This document shows positions 18,082 through 28,000 of a stretch of 64,000 nucleotides of DNA, piece after piece. Each line of letters starts with the position of its first letter. The stretch's first letter is position 1. Both the position numbers and the translations under genes were made by a program. The stretch spans positions 62,001 through 126,000 of the forward strand of contig NZ_BBJR01000035.1 of assembly GCF_000739875.1 (NCBI RefSeq), written 5' to 3'. This DNA comes from Comamonas aquatica NBRC 14918 (GTDB taxonomy: Bacteria; Pseudomonadota; Gammaproteobacteria; Burkholderiales; Burkholderiaceae_C). The notes under the pieces were generated by a model, which did no database searches, had not been told where the DNA came from, and saw only the letters and a list, made by a program, of their open reading frames with translations.

Positions 18082-18408
18082 TCAGCCCTTGCGACCAGGC
18101 GCCTCGTCGGGGATCAGACAGGCCTCGACCACCTGCAGGTGGTTGTCCCGGGCGAAATTCAGCACGAAATCCCAGGCCATGGGCTCATGGGCCTGCAGGT
18201 CGCGGTGGACGACGATGCACTTGACGCCATTCATGGTGGTGGGGGTGCACCATGGCGAATAGCCCAGGTGGCTGCCGCGATGGGCGCCACCGGGACGAAA
18301 CTGGCTCATCACCCCCGCCAAACGCTCGGCCCAGTCACTGGGGCGAAAGGTTTTTCCCTCCAAGGTCAGGCCTTGGATGAACAATTCTTTGGAGCTTGGG
18401 GAAACCAT
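18082..18408 (-). CDS. DUF3579 domain protein
   Basis: A 108-residue cytoplasmic protein of a small beta-proteobacterial family of unknown function (DUF3579). The sequence KTFRPSDWAERLAGVMSQFRPGG and VKCIVVHRDLQAHEPMAWDFVLNFA (read as two blocks) matches the family pattern. The start at MVSPSSKEL is chosen because the family begins near SKELFIQGLT; a start 11 codons upstream would add a hydrophobic lead. It is divergent from argD, so the shared 235-bp spacer holds both promoters. Confidence 0.8.
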   Translation of the reverse strand: MVSPSSKELFIQGLTLEGKTFRPSDWAERLAGVMSQFRPGGAHRGSHLGYSPWCTPTTMNGVKCIVVHRDLQAHEPMAWDFVLNFARDNHLQVVEACLIPDEAPGRKG

Positions 18409-18643
18409 CAAGATACATCTGCGTAAGAAAAGGTGCGCCACGGGATCACCGCCTGAACACCGACGGTGCGATTCTAACTCTTATACAAGACATGGGCGTG
18501 ACGCACGGAATTGCCAACCCTGCAGTTTTCCAAATATGGAAACAGTCCACGCGGTACTACTTGCAGGGCCCTAGAATCGACGTTTGTCTTTTGCGAAAGC
18601 TCGCAAAAGTTGTGCCACGACTGCCATGTCAGGAGATGTATTC

Positions 18644-19840
18644 ATGACCGCTCACATTGAGGCTGCCTCGCCCCACGTTATGCCCACCTACGGCCGCGTA
18701 CCGATCGCGCTGGAGCGAGGCCGAGGCTGCCGCGTGTGGGATGTGAACGGCAAGGAATACCTGGACGCACTGGGCGGCATCGCCGTCAACACCCTGGGCC
18801 ACAACCACCCCAAGCTGGTGCCGGCCCTGCAGGACCAGATCGCCAAGCTGATCCACACCAGCAACTACTACCACGTGCCCGGCCAGGAAACCCTGGCCAA
18901 GCTGCTGACCGACCGCGCGGGCATGACCAATGTGTTCTTCTGCAGCACCGGCCTGGAAGCCAACGAGGCCGCCATCAAGATCGCCCGCAAGTACGGCGTG
19001 GACCAGGGCATTGCTAAACCCGAGATCGTGGTCTATGACCACGCCTTCCACGGCCGCTCCATCGCCACCATGTCGGCCACGGCCAACCCCAAGGTGCGCA
19101 ATGGCTTTGGTGCGCTGCTGGAGGGCTTCACCCGCGTGGCCCCCAACGACTACCAGGCGCTGGTGGAAGCCACCGAAGGCAATCCCAACATCGTCGCCGT
19201 GATGATGGAGCCCATCCAGGGCGAAGGTGGCCTGCACCCCATGCGCGCCGAGTACCTGAAGCAGGTGCGCGCGCTGTGCGATGCCAAGGGCTGGCTGCTG
19301 ATCATGGACGAGGTGCAGGCCGGCATGGGCCGCACCGGCAAGTGGTTTGCCCACCAGTGGGCCGGCATCGTGCCAGACGTGATGACCCTGGCCAAGGGCC
19401 TGGGCTCGGGCGTGCCCATCGGCGCCGTGGTGGCGCACAACAAGGCGGCCGAAGTGCTCAAGGCGGGCAACCACGGCTCCACCTTCGGCGGCAACCCGCT
19501 GGCCATGCGCGCCGGTGTGGAAACCATCCGCATCATGGAAGAGGACGGCCTGCTGGCACACGCCACCGAAGTGGGGAACTACCTGAAGGCCCAGCTGCAC
19601 GCCGCCCTGAGCAGCCTGGAAGGCTTTGTCGAAGTGCGCGGCCAGGGCCTGATGATTGGCGTGGAGCTGACCAAGCCCTGCGGCCAGCTGATTGGCGAAG
19701 CGGCCGAAGCCGGCCTGCTGATCAGCGTGACCTCGGACACCGTGATCCGCATCGTGCCGCCGCTGATCCTGAGCCAGGCCGAAGCCGACGAGATCGTCAC
19801 CAAGCTCAAGCCCCTGGTCCAAGCCCTGCTGGCCGCCTGA
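18644..19840 (+). CDS. argD: Acetylornithine aminotransferase
   Basis: A 398-residue class III PLP aminotransferase that converts N-acetylglutamate semialdehyde to N-acetylornithine in arginine synthesis. STGLEANEAAIKIARKYG, VYDHAFHGRSIATMSAT and the PLP lysine K251 in LAKGLGSGVPIGA are all present. The ATG at 18644 has AGGAG 8 bases upstream. It is followed after 16 bp by argF, forming an argDF operon. Confidence 0.94.
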   Translation: MTAHIEAASPHVMPTYGRVPIALERGRGCRVWDVNGKEYLDALGGIAVNTLGHNHPKLVPALQDQIAKLIHTSNYYHVPGQETLAKLLTDRAGMTNVFFCSTGLEANEAAIKIARKYGVDQGIAKPEIVVYDHAFHGRSIATMSATANPKVRNGFGALLEGFTRVAPNDYQALVEATEGNPNIVAVMMEPIQGEGGLHPMRAEYLKQVRALCDAKGWLLIMDEVQAGMGRTGKWFAHQWAGIVPDVMTLAKGLGSGVPIGAVVAHNKAAEVLKAGNHGSTFGGNPLAMRAGVETIRIMEEDGLLAHATEVGNYLKAQLHAALSSLEGFVEVRGQGLMIGVELTKPCGQLIGEAAEAGLLISVTSDTVIRIVPPLILSQAEADEIVTKLKPLVQALLAA

Positions 19841-19856
19841 ACCCAAGGAATCCCGC

Positions 19857-20780
19857 ATGAAGCATTACCTGCAATTCAGTGACTTCACCGCCGACGAGTA
19901 CGCCTACCTGCTGGCGCGCGCGGCGCTGATCAAGAAGAAGTTCAAGAACTACGAAAAGCACCACACGCTCAGCGACCGCACGCTGGCCATGATCTTCGAG
20001 AAGGCCAGCACGCGCACGCGCGTCAGCTTCGAGGCCGGCATGTACCAACTGGGCGGCTCCGTGGTCCACCTGACCACGGGCGACAGCCAGTTGGGCCGTG
20101 CCGAGCCCATCGAGGACAGCGCGCGCGTCATCAGCCGCATGACCGACCTGGTGATGATCCGCACTTTCGGCCAGGACAAGATCGAGCGCTTCGCGGCCCA
20201 CTCGCGCGTGCCCGTGATCAACGGCCTGACCAACGAATTCCACCCCTGCCAGATCCTGGCCGACATCTTCACCTTCATCGAGCACCGCGGCCCCATCCAG
20301 GGCAAGGTGGTGGCCTGGGTGGGCGATGGCAACAACATGGCCAACACCTGGCTGCAGGCGGCCGACCTGCTGGGCTTCACCGTCCATGTCAGCACGCCCG
20401 GTGGCTACGAGGTGGACGAGCAGCTGGCCTTCAACGGCAAGCCCGTCAACCCCGGCTGCTACAAGGTGTTCAAGGATCCGCTTGCCGCCTGCCAGGGCGC
20501 CGACCTGGTCACCACCGACGTGTGGACCAGCATGGGCTACGAGGCCGAGAACGAGGAGCGCCGCAAAGCCTTTGCCGACTGGTGCGTGGATGCCGAAATG
20601 ATGGCCGCCGCCCAGCCGCAAGCCCTGTTCATGCACTGCCTGCCCGCCCACCGCGGCGAAGAGGTGGAAGCCGACGTCATCGACGGCCCGCAGTCCGTGG
20701 TCTGGGATGAGGCCGAAAACCGCATGCACGTGCAAAAGGCGCTCATGGAGTACCTGCTGCTGGGCCAGCAGCCCGGCTGA
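19857..20780 (+). CDS. argF: Ornithine carbamoyltransferase
   Basis: A 307-residue OTCase that makes citrulline from ornithine and carbamoyl phosphate. The carbamoyl-phosphate motif STRTR is at residues 51-55, HPCQ at 129-132, and the ornithine-binding Cys is in FMHCLPAHRGEE near the C-terminus. AAGGAA precedes the start. It is the second gene of argDF and is followed by a large structured terminator. Confidence 0.96.
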   Translation: MKHYLQFSDFTADEYAYLLARAALIKKKFKNYEKHHTLSDRTLAMIFEKASTRTRVSFEAGMYQLGGSVVHLTTGDSQLGRAEPIEDSARVISRMTDLVMIRTFGQDKIERFAAHSRVPVINGLTNEFHPCQILADIFTFIEHRGPIQGKVVAWVGDGNNMANTWLQAADLLGFTVHVSTPGGYEVDEQLAFNGKPVNPGCYKVFKDPLAACQGADLVTTDVWTSMGYEAENEERRKAFADWCVDAEMMAAAQPQALFMHCLPAHRGEEVEADVIDGPQSVVWDEAENRMHVQKALMEYLLLGQQPG

Positions 20781-20859
20781 CGCCCCACGCCCATGGCCCA
20801 CCCGGTGAGTGAAGCGATGCATGCTCTGAACAGGTTCTGCACGCCACTCACCAAAACAG

Positions 20860-20944
20860 GAGCTGCTTGCGCGCGCCTGCAAAAGCTTTCACACATCTTT
20901 CGTGTGAAAAGCCAAGCAGGATCAGCGCTGGCAGCTCTTTTTTT
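20860..20944 (+). terminator. Multi-stem terminator element after argF
   Basis: GAGCTGC (20860-20866) pairs with GCAGCTC (20931-20937), followed by seven T (20938-20944). Within it CTGCTTG (20863-20869) can pair with CAAGCAG (20913-20919), which competes with the outer stem, and TTTCACAC (20887-20894) pairs with GTGTGAAA (20902-20909). The layout resembles the element after the RidA-family gene. Confidence 0.55.
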
Positions 20945-21283
20945 ATTCAAGCCCCGCAGCACCGTGATGCGGCTGCGGGCGCAACAACCCTTCTCTTGCT
21001 CCGTCAGCGGCAGCCGCAGCCTGGATCTGCGCCGCATGTCCCGCCGCCGCAGTGCCCTGCACGCCATCGCCTGCAGCCACCTGCTGAAGACGCCGCGCTA
21101 CCTCCTCGGTCACACCTAGGGCCTCGTTGCCCATTTCGCCCACTGCACGCCTTGCGCCTGCCGTGGGCGGGCCTGTGTCTTGCTTGCTGCCACACCGCCC
21201 GCCTGCGCAGGGGCACCCCGTGCCGTGCGCCCTTGCCCATTGCCTGCCTATCGAAGAACACCCCGAGCCCCCGCTTCCCCACC
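20945..21283. other. Intergenic region between the argF terminator and a YkgJ-type gene
   Basis: About 340 bp with ordinary GC-rich composition. A 66-codon frame on the minus strand (MGEMGNEALGVTEEVARR to HHGAAGLE, 20943-21143) exists but resembles no family I know and overlaps the terminator, so I do not call it. The promoter for the gene at 21284 presumably lies here. Confidence 0.4.
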
Positions 21284-21634
21284 ATGTCCGAAGCCATCCA
21301 CCCTTGCCTGAAGTGCGGCGTCTGCTGCCAGAACTACCGCGTCGAGTTTTCCATCTACGAGCTGCAATCCATGGGCGGCACCGTGCCCGACCACCTGGCC
21401 CACGAAGTGAACGGCAACCGCGCCCGCATGAACGGCACGGAACGCCACCCCGTGCGCTGCGTGGCCCTGGGGGACCTGGGCAATGACTGCATCGGCTGCA
21501 CGATCTACGAACAGCGCTCGCGCCCGTGCCGGGACTTTCCGTTCGCCTCGTATGGCTGCCACGACACCCGCGCCAAGTTCGACCTGCCGCCCCTGACCGA
21601 AGACGAGATCACACGCTGGCAGGAAGCGGGCTGA
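21284..21634 (+). CDS. YkgJ family cysteine-cluster protein
   Basis: A 116-residue cysteine-cluster protein of the YkgJ (zinc/iron-chelate binding) family. It opens with CLKCGVCC, and the second half has CIGCTIYEQRSRPCRDFPF; the spaced cysteines suggest metal or Fe-S binding. The family function is not established. A paralogue sits at 24363 on the other side of the feo operon, with the same CxxCGxCC start and IYExRxxPCRxF block. The ATG at 21284 gives an N-terminus that starts 8 residues before the first Cys. Confidence 0.82.
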   Translation: MSEAIHPCLKCGVCCQNYRVEFSIYELQSMGGTVPDHLAHEVNGNRARMNGTERHPVRCVALGDLGNDCIGCTIYEQRSRPCRDFPFASYGCHDTRAKFDLPPLTEDEITRWQEAG

Positions 21635-21671
21635 GCCACCTTCGCCCCGACTGCACCGCGCAGAAACAAGC

Positions 21672-21704
21672 AAGGCCTGGGGCGCTGACAGCACCCCAGG
21701 CCTT
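21672..21704. terminator. Hairpin between convergent YkgJ-type and feo genes
   Basis: AAGGCCTGGGG (21672-21682) and CCCCAGGCCTT (21694-21704) are perfect 11-base arms; the 11-nt loop itself holds GCTG-A-CAGC. No long T-run follows, but the strong stem between convergent genes suggests a bidirectional terminator. Confidence 0.6.
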
Positions 21705-21749
21705 CGGTGGGCTGGGTACGTCACCACCGGCTACTGGCCGGCGCCTGCC

Positions 21750-21950
21750 TCAGGGCTTTTTCACCGCCGGAGCACAACGCTCCCCCTCGCAGCCGCTGCA
21801 GCCCCCGCAGCCCGCCGACTTGCTGGCCACCGGGGCCAGGGCCGGCACCCAGCGCCCGGCGTGCTGGCGCCAGCGCCGCGGCAGGTAACGCCACAGCAGG
21901 GACACCGCGGCCAGCGCCACGACCACGCCCACGATCCATTCTTGCCACAT
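21750..21950 (-). CDS. FeoB-associated Cys-rich small membrane protein
   Basis: A 66-residue protein with one N-terminal membrane helix (WIVGVVVALAAVSLLW), a basic stretch (RYLPRRWRQHAGR) and a C-terminal cluster CGGCSGCEGERC. This architecture matches the small Cys-rich proteins found behind feoB, which may act like FeoC or help deliver iron; the role is inferred from position. It lies 17 bp downstream of feoB on the same strand and is the last gene of the feo operon. Confidence 0.75.
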   Translation of the reverse strand: MWQEWIVGVVVALAAVSLLWRYLPRRWRQHAGRWVPALAPVASKSAGCGGCSGCEGERCAPAVKKP

Positions 21951-21967
21951 ACCCGCGTTCCTTTCGT

Positions 21968-23898
<1,931 letters not shown>

Positions 23899-23902
<4 letters not shown>

Positions 23903-24222
23903 GCGTTGGCCTCCGGCTGTACCAGCACCATCGACGCCTCATGGCGACGCAGGGCAAATGTGGCCTGCCCGATGCGCACTGCCAAGGGATCGGCCCCGGG
24001 GAAGCCGGCGGACACCACGCGCACCGACTCTCCAGGCAGAAAGCCGATTTCCATCAGGCGCAGCAGCAGGCCTTGCTCGTGCTCGGTGGTGGCCGGGGCC
24101 CAGTCCACCACACGGGCAGGCACCCGCAAGGCCAGAGAATCCAGACTGACCAGGGCGGCAGAACCACCCGGGCGCGCAGACGCAGCCACCGGTGCCGGTG
24201 CTGCCGAAGAAGAAGTGTGCAT
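23899..24222 (-). CDS. feoA: Ferrous iron transport protein FeoA
   Basis: A 107-residue FeoA with an SH3-like core (LLLRLMEIGFLPGESVRVVSAG, then ADPLAVRIGQATFALRRHEASMVLV) that is thought to act on FeoB. The first 45 or so residues form an Ala/Ser-rich extension not usual in FeoA; there is no internal ATG before MEIGFL, so the extension appears genuine unless a non-ATG start is used. It is the first gene of feoA-feoB-Cys-rich protein. Confidence 0.88.
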
Positions 24223-24231
24223 ACGAGTTTT

Positions 24232-24252
24232 AATTGATTTTGATTCTTATTG
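24232..24252 (-). promoter_or_regulatory. Possible Fur box upstream of feoA
   Basis: AATTGATTTTGATTCTTATT is an AT-rich stretch with repeated GAT/ATT hexamer-like units starting 10 bp upstream of the feoA ATG, in an otherwise GC-rich context. It resembles the NAT(A/T)AT-array form of Fur sites. Match quality was judged by eye only. Confidence 0.45.
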
Positions 24253-24362
24253 TCTTTCTGACACCCCCGCCGTCCAAGTCCGCGGCATGAACCAGACTTC
24301 CGCCAAGGGACTTTACCCCGATTGCCCCGGCGCCCTGTAGGGCACCGCATTTCCCGGAGACA

Positions 24363-24713
24363 ATGCGCAGCTCCCGGCCTTCTGACGCGCCCATGACCCA
24401 CCCCTGCCTGTCCTGCGGCGCTTGCTGCGCCTCGTTCCGTGTCGATTTTTCGGTCTACGAATCCGAAGAGAACGGCGGGCGCGTGCCGCGCGGCCTGATC
24501 GATGCGGTCACCGACTTCACCTGCCGCATGCGCGGCACCGACCATGCCCGGCCGCGTTGCGCCGCGCTGACGGGCAAGGTCGGGGAGCAGGCTGCCTGCG
24601 GCATCTACGAGTGGCGCCCCTCGCCCTGCCGAGAATTCGCCGCCGGCTCTGATGCCTGCAACCGTGTGCGCCTGCGCCATGGCCTGCCGGCGCTGGAGCG
24701 CGGATTACTGTAA
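24363..24713 (+). CDS. YkgJ family cysteine-cluster protein (paralogue)
   Basis: A 116-residue protein with CLSCGACC, a mid-protein cysteine (CAAL) and CGIYEWRPSPCREF, the same pattern as the protein at 21284. Alignable text such as FRVDFSVYE versus YRVEFSIYE shows they are paralogues. GGAGA lies 3 bases before the ATG at 24363, which supports this start; an ATG at 24393 (MTHPCLSC) would give a 106-residue protein closer in N-terminal length to its paralogue but has no visible ribosome binding site. It is divergent from feoA, 140 bp away. Confidence 0.8.
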   Translation: MRSSRPSDAPMTHPCLSCGACCASFRVDFSVYESEENGGRVPRGLIDAVTDFTCRMRGTDHARPRCAALTGKVGEQAACGIYEWRPSPCREFAAGSDACNRVRLRHGLPALERGLL

Positions 24714-24821
24714 GACTATGTAATCTCCTGGCCTGCAGCACCTCAGGCAGGCCACGCGCAGACAAGGGACACGCGGCAGGCGCACACTGCCCACATCGCC
24801 CACTCCCCAGCGGAGGCTGCC

Positions 24822-24929
24822 ATGTTCACCTTGTGGATGCTGATTGCCAGTGGACTCATCGTCGGTGGCTTGCTGGTGGCGGTGCTGTGCATGGAACAGA
24901 CCCTGAGCGACAACGCGGGCGACCTGTAA
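24822..24929 (+). CDS. Small single-helix membrane protein (35 residues)
   Basis: A 35-codon frame, MFTLWMLIASGLIVGGLLVAV followed by a short acidic tail ending NAGDL. It would be one membrane helix with an extra-membrane C-terminus. CGGAGG stands 6 bases before the ATG. I recognise no family. It lies between the YkgJ-type and LysE-type genes on the same strand. The ribosome binding site and the clean hydrophobic profile support it; conservation is not known. Confidence 0.45.
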   Translation: MFTLWMLIASGLIVGGLLVAVLCMEQTLSDNAGDL

Positions 24930-24991
24930 CACCCCGCTCGGCGCAATTGCGTTCAATACACGGCCGCCACACCCCGGCACAGTGCCGGGCT

Positions 24992-25630
24992 GTGAACCTG
25001 CCATCCACCTTCCCCCTGTTGCCCACGCTGCTGGCCATGGCCAGCTTTGCCCTGGTGGGCGCCGTCACCCCCGGACCGGTCAACGTGCTGGCATTGCGCC
25101 ACGGCAGCCAGGGCCTGCGCCTGGCAGCGCTGCTGTATGTGCTGGGCGCCAGCCTCAGCTATGCGCTGATCGTCGCGGGCATGGGGCTGTTTGCCAGCCA
25201 GCTGACGCAGGCGCTGCCACGCTGGGCCGACGCCGCACAAGCCCTGTGCGCCGCCTACCTGCTGTGGCTGGCCTGGAAGCTGGCGCGGGCACCGGCCGAC
25301 CACCCCGGCCCCGCCACGGGGCACCATGCCCTCGCGCTGTGGCCGTCCTTTGTCCAGGGGGTCGCGATCCAGACCCTCAACCCCAAGGCCTGGCTGTTTG
25401 CCCTGTCGGCCGTCGGCGTGTTCGCCCTGCCCGCATCGGCGTCCGGGCCCGGCGCCCTGCTGGCCCTGTGCGCCATCTCCCTGCTCGCCTGCCTCGTGGG
25501 CGTGGGCTGCTGGGCGGTGCTGGGCCGCGTGCTCACGCAGTGGCTGCGCACGCCGCAGCGCCAGCAATGGCTGCACCGCGCGCTGGCGGCGCTGCTGGTG
25601 GTGGTCAGCGTGCTGGGCATGCTGGCATGA
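24992..25630 (+). CDS. LysE/RhtB family amino-acid exporter
   Basis: A 212-residue membrane protein with about six helices. The family signature VTPGPVNVLALRHG lies in helix 1 and TLNPKAWLFALSAVGVF in the middle. LysE-family proteins export amino acids or related metabolites. No ATG precedes the first helix at a suitable distance; GTG at 24992 gives the expected length, while the ATG at 25037 (MASFALVG) would truncate helix 1. Its stop overlaps the start of the AraC gene (ATGATGG), so the exporter and regulator are probably co-translated. Confidence 0.82.
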   Translation: MNLPSTFPLLPTLLAMASFALVGAVTPGPVNVLALRHGSQGLRLAALLYVLGASLSYALIVAGMGLFASQLTQALPRWADAAQALCAAYLLWLAWKLARAPADHPGPATGHHALALWPSFVQGVAIQTLNPKAWLFALSAVGVFALPASASGPGALLALCAISLLACLVGVGCWAVLGRVLTQWLRTPQRQQWLHRALAALLVVVSVLGMLA

Positions 25631-26433
25631 TGGCGCCCATGACCGCGCCCGTGCACCAGTTCCACCGCCACCCGGCCCTGCCCTGGGCCGAACTGCGCAC
25701 CAGCCGCCAGTCGTCCCACTGCTACCGGCTGCACATGCATGCCGAGTATTCGTTCGGCCTGGTGGACGCCGGCACGGCCCAGTTCCAGCACCCGCAGGGG
25801 CCACAGGCCCTGGTCCCGGGGGATGTGGTGCTGATCGAGCCCGGCATCTGGCACGCCTGCAACCCGGCGCAGCCCACGCGCTGGTCCTACCGCATGCTGT
25901 ATGTGCAGGCCGGGTGGCTGCACGACCAACTGGGTGTGGACGGCCTGCAGTTTGTGCAACGTCACCTGCGCAGCGCCACCAGCACCGCCACCATGCAGCG
26001 GCTGTGCCAGGCCCTGGTCGCAGGCGACGCTGCGGGCTGGACCGCGCAGCTGCTGCAATGGCTGCACGCCAACCAGCTGTGCCATGCCCGCCCCGGCCCG
26101 GCGCCGGCGATGGGGGAACCGGCGGTGCAACAGGCCCTGCAGTGCCTGCACCAGCACCCGGACGCGGCCCCCAGCGTGCAGGACCTGGCCGCCGCCGGTG
26201 GCATGAGCCCCTCGCGTTTCATCCGCCACTTCAAGGCCGCCACCGGGGTGACGCCCGGCGCCTACCGCTTGAACCTGCGCCTGAACGGCGCGCGCCACCT
26301 GCTGGCCCAGGGCGTGGCGCTGGCCGACGCCGCCCACGCCATGGGCTTTGCCGACCAGGCCCACCTGCAGCGCAGCTTCAAAGCCCACCACGCGCTGACG
26401 CCGGGGCGCTACGCCTACCCCCAGGCGCATTGA
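25627..26433 (+). CDS. AraC family transcriptional regulator
   Basis: A 268-residue regulator with an N-terminal cupin-type sensor (HMHAEYSFGLVDAG, LVPGDVVLIEPGIWHACNP) and a C-terminal pair of helix-turn-helix motifs (VQDLAAAGGMSPSRFIRHFK, then ADAAHAMGFADQAHLQRSFKAH). It belongs to the AraC type often paired with LysE exporters and probably responds to an amino acid, controlling the upstream exporter; this is inference from the overlap. A second ATG one codon later is equally possible as the start. Confidence 0.88.
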   Translation: MMAPMTAPVHQFHRHPALPWAELRTSRQSSHCYRLHMHAEYSFGLVDAGTAQFQHPQGPQALVPGDVVLIEPGIWHACNPAQPTRWSYRMLYVQAGWLHDQLGVDGLQFVQRHLRSATSTATMQRLCQALVAGDAAGWTAQLLQWLHANQLCHARPGPAPAMGEPAVQQALQCLHQHPDAAPSVQDLAAAGGMSPSRFIRHFKAATGVTPGAYRLNLRLNGARHLLAQGVALADAAHAMGFADQAHLQRSFKAHHALTPGRYAYPQAH

Positions 26434-26537
26434 CGCACCCCCAGTGCCGACTGCGGAAATCCGCGAGCAGCACCATCGCCAGGCGCGATAACGCCGATAC
26501 TTGCAGGCTTTGCTTGAACACAGGACGGAGCTGGCGC

Positions 26538-27899
26538 ATGGCCGATTTCCACGACATCCAACGCCGCGAAACCGGCTTGCAACAACACCTGACCAGCGCG
26601 CAGATGGTGATGATCGCCATTGGTGGCGCCGTGGGCACCGGTCTGTTCATGGGCAGCGCCTTCGCCATCGGCTTTGCCGGCCCGGCCGTGCTGGTCAGCT
26701 ATGCCATCGGCGCCTTCATCGCCCTGCTGCTGATCGGCTGCCTGGGTGAGATGACCGTGGCCCACCCCACCTCGGGCTCGTTCGGCGCCTATGCCGAGTA
26801 CTACCTGGGTCCGCTGGCCGGCTTTGTGGTGCGCTATGCCTACTGGGCCGCGCTGGTGCTGGCCGTGGGCATGGAGGTCACCGCCGTCGGCATCTACATG
26901 GCCTACTGGTTCCCGCAGGTGCCGCAGTGGATCTGGGTGGGCGTATTCTCGGCCCTGCTGATCGGCATCAACCTGCGCAGCGTGAAGGTCTATGGCGCGG
27001 CCGAGTACCTGTTCTCGGCCATCAAGGTCGCGGCCATCGTGGCCTTTGTGCTGATCGGCAGCTACGTGGTCTTCGGGGCGCGGATTCCCGGCATCGGGCT
27101 GGAGAACTACCAGCTGGGCGGGGGCTTCTGGGCCAAGGGCCTGTGGGGCATGTGGCTGGGCGTGATCGTGGCCATGTTCAGCTACCTGGGCGTGGAAGCG
27201 ATTGCCGTGGCCGCCGGCGAGGCGCAACACCCCCAGCAGGCCGTGCAGCGCGCCATGAAGACCACCGTGCTGCGCCTGGTGCTGTTCTACCTGCTGACCC
27301 TGGCGCTGATGCTGGCCATCGTGCCCTGGACCGAAGCCGCCACCCAGACCAGCCCGTTTGTGCGCGTGATGGAGATCATCGACATCCCCTACGCCGCCGG
27401 GGTACTGAACTTCGTGGTGCTGGTGGCGGCCCTGTCGGCCATGAACAGCCAGCTCTACACCACCTCGCGCATGATGTTCAGCCTGGCGCGCGCCGGCCAT
27501 GCGCCCGCCCGCTTCGGCCAGACCAATGCCAGCGGCGTGCCCGTGGCCGCCATCCTGGTGTCCAGCCTGGGCGCCGCCGTGGCCATGGTGATCAACGCCT
27601 TCTGGCCCGAGCAATCCTTCATGTGGATGATGTCGATCGCCATGTTCGGCGCCATGTTTGCGTGGTTCATGGTGTTCGTCACCCACCTGGCCTTCCGCCG
27701 CCGCCGCGACCGCGAAGGCGCCGACCGCGTGCCGTTCCGCATGTGGGGCTTCCCCTGGCTGACGCTGCTGGGTGCCACCCTGATGGGCGCCGTGCTGCTG
27801 ACCACTTTGTTCACGCCCGCCTTCCGCCTGACCCTGGTCTTCGGCCTGCCCTGGCTGCTGGTGCTGACCCTGGTCTACTGGCGCCTGCACCGCCGCTGA
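26538..27899 (+). CDS. Amino acid permease (APC superfamily, AAT type)
   Basis: A 453-residue, 12-helix permease. It has the family's N-terminal block LTSAQMVMIAIGGAVGTGLFMGS and, further on, GVEAIAVAAGEAQHPQQAVQRAM, which are characteristic of the proton-coupled amino acid transporter (AAT) family such as GabP and ProY. The substrate is not predictable. The ATG at 26538 is preceded by GGAG 9-12 bases upstream. It follows the exporter/AraC pair on the same strand, with its own upstream gap of 104 bp. Confidence 0.88.
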   Translation: MADFHDIQRRETGLQQHLTSAQMVMIAIGGAVGTGLFMGSAFAIGFAGPAVLVSYAIGAFIALLLIGCLGEMTVAHPTSGSFGAYAEYYLGPLAGFVVRYAYWAALVLAVGMEVTAVGIYMAYWFPQVPQWIWVGVFSALLIGINLRSVKVYGAAEYLFSAIKVAAIVAFVLIGSYVVFGARIPGIGLENYQLGGGFWAKGLWGMWLGVIVAMFSYLGVEAIAVAAGEAQHPQQAVQRAMKTTVLRLVLFYLLTLALMLAIVPWTEAATQTSPFVRVMEIIDIPYAAGVLNFVVLVAALSAMNSQLYTTSRMMFSLARAGHAPARFGQTNASGVPVAAILVSSLGAAVAMVINAFWPEQSFMWMMSIAMFGAMFAWFMVFVTHLAFRRRRDREGADRVPFRMWGFPWLTLLGATLMGAVLLTTLFTPAFRLTLVFGLPWLLVLTLVYWRLHRR

Positions 27900-28000
27900 A
27901 GCCGGCGGGCGGCCCCGTCCGCTGCGCGGCGCTGAGCACAGTCACACGGCAGCCCGGACGGCCGCGCCGCTGCGACAGCCCAGGGCCGTACTGCACTGCG

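Noticed and set aside
20943-21143. 66-codon minus-strand frame between argF and the YkgJ-type gene
   Set aside because: It reads more protein-like than most shadow frames, but it has no convincing ribosome binding site, no family and overlaps the argF terminator.
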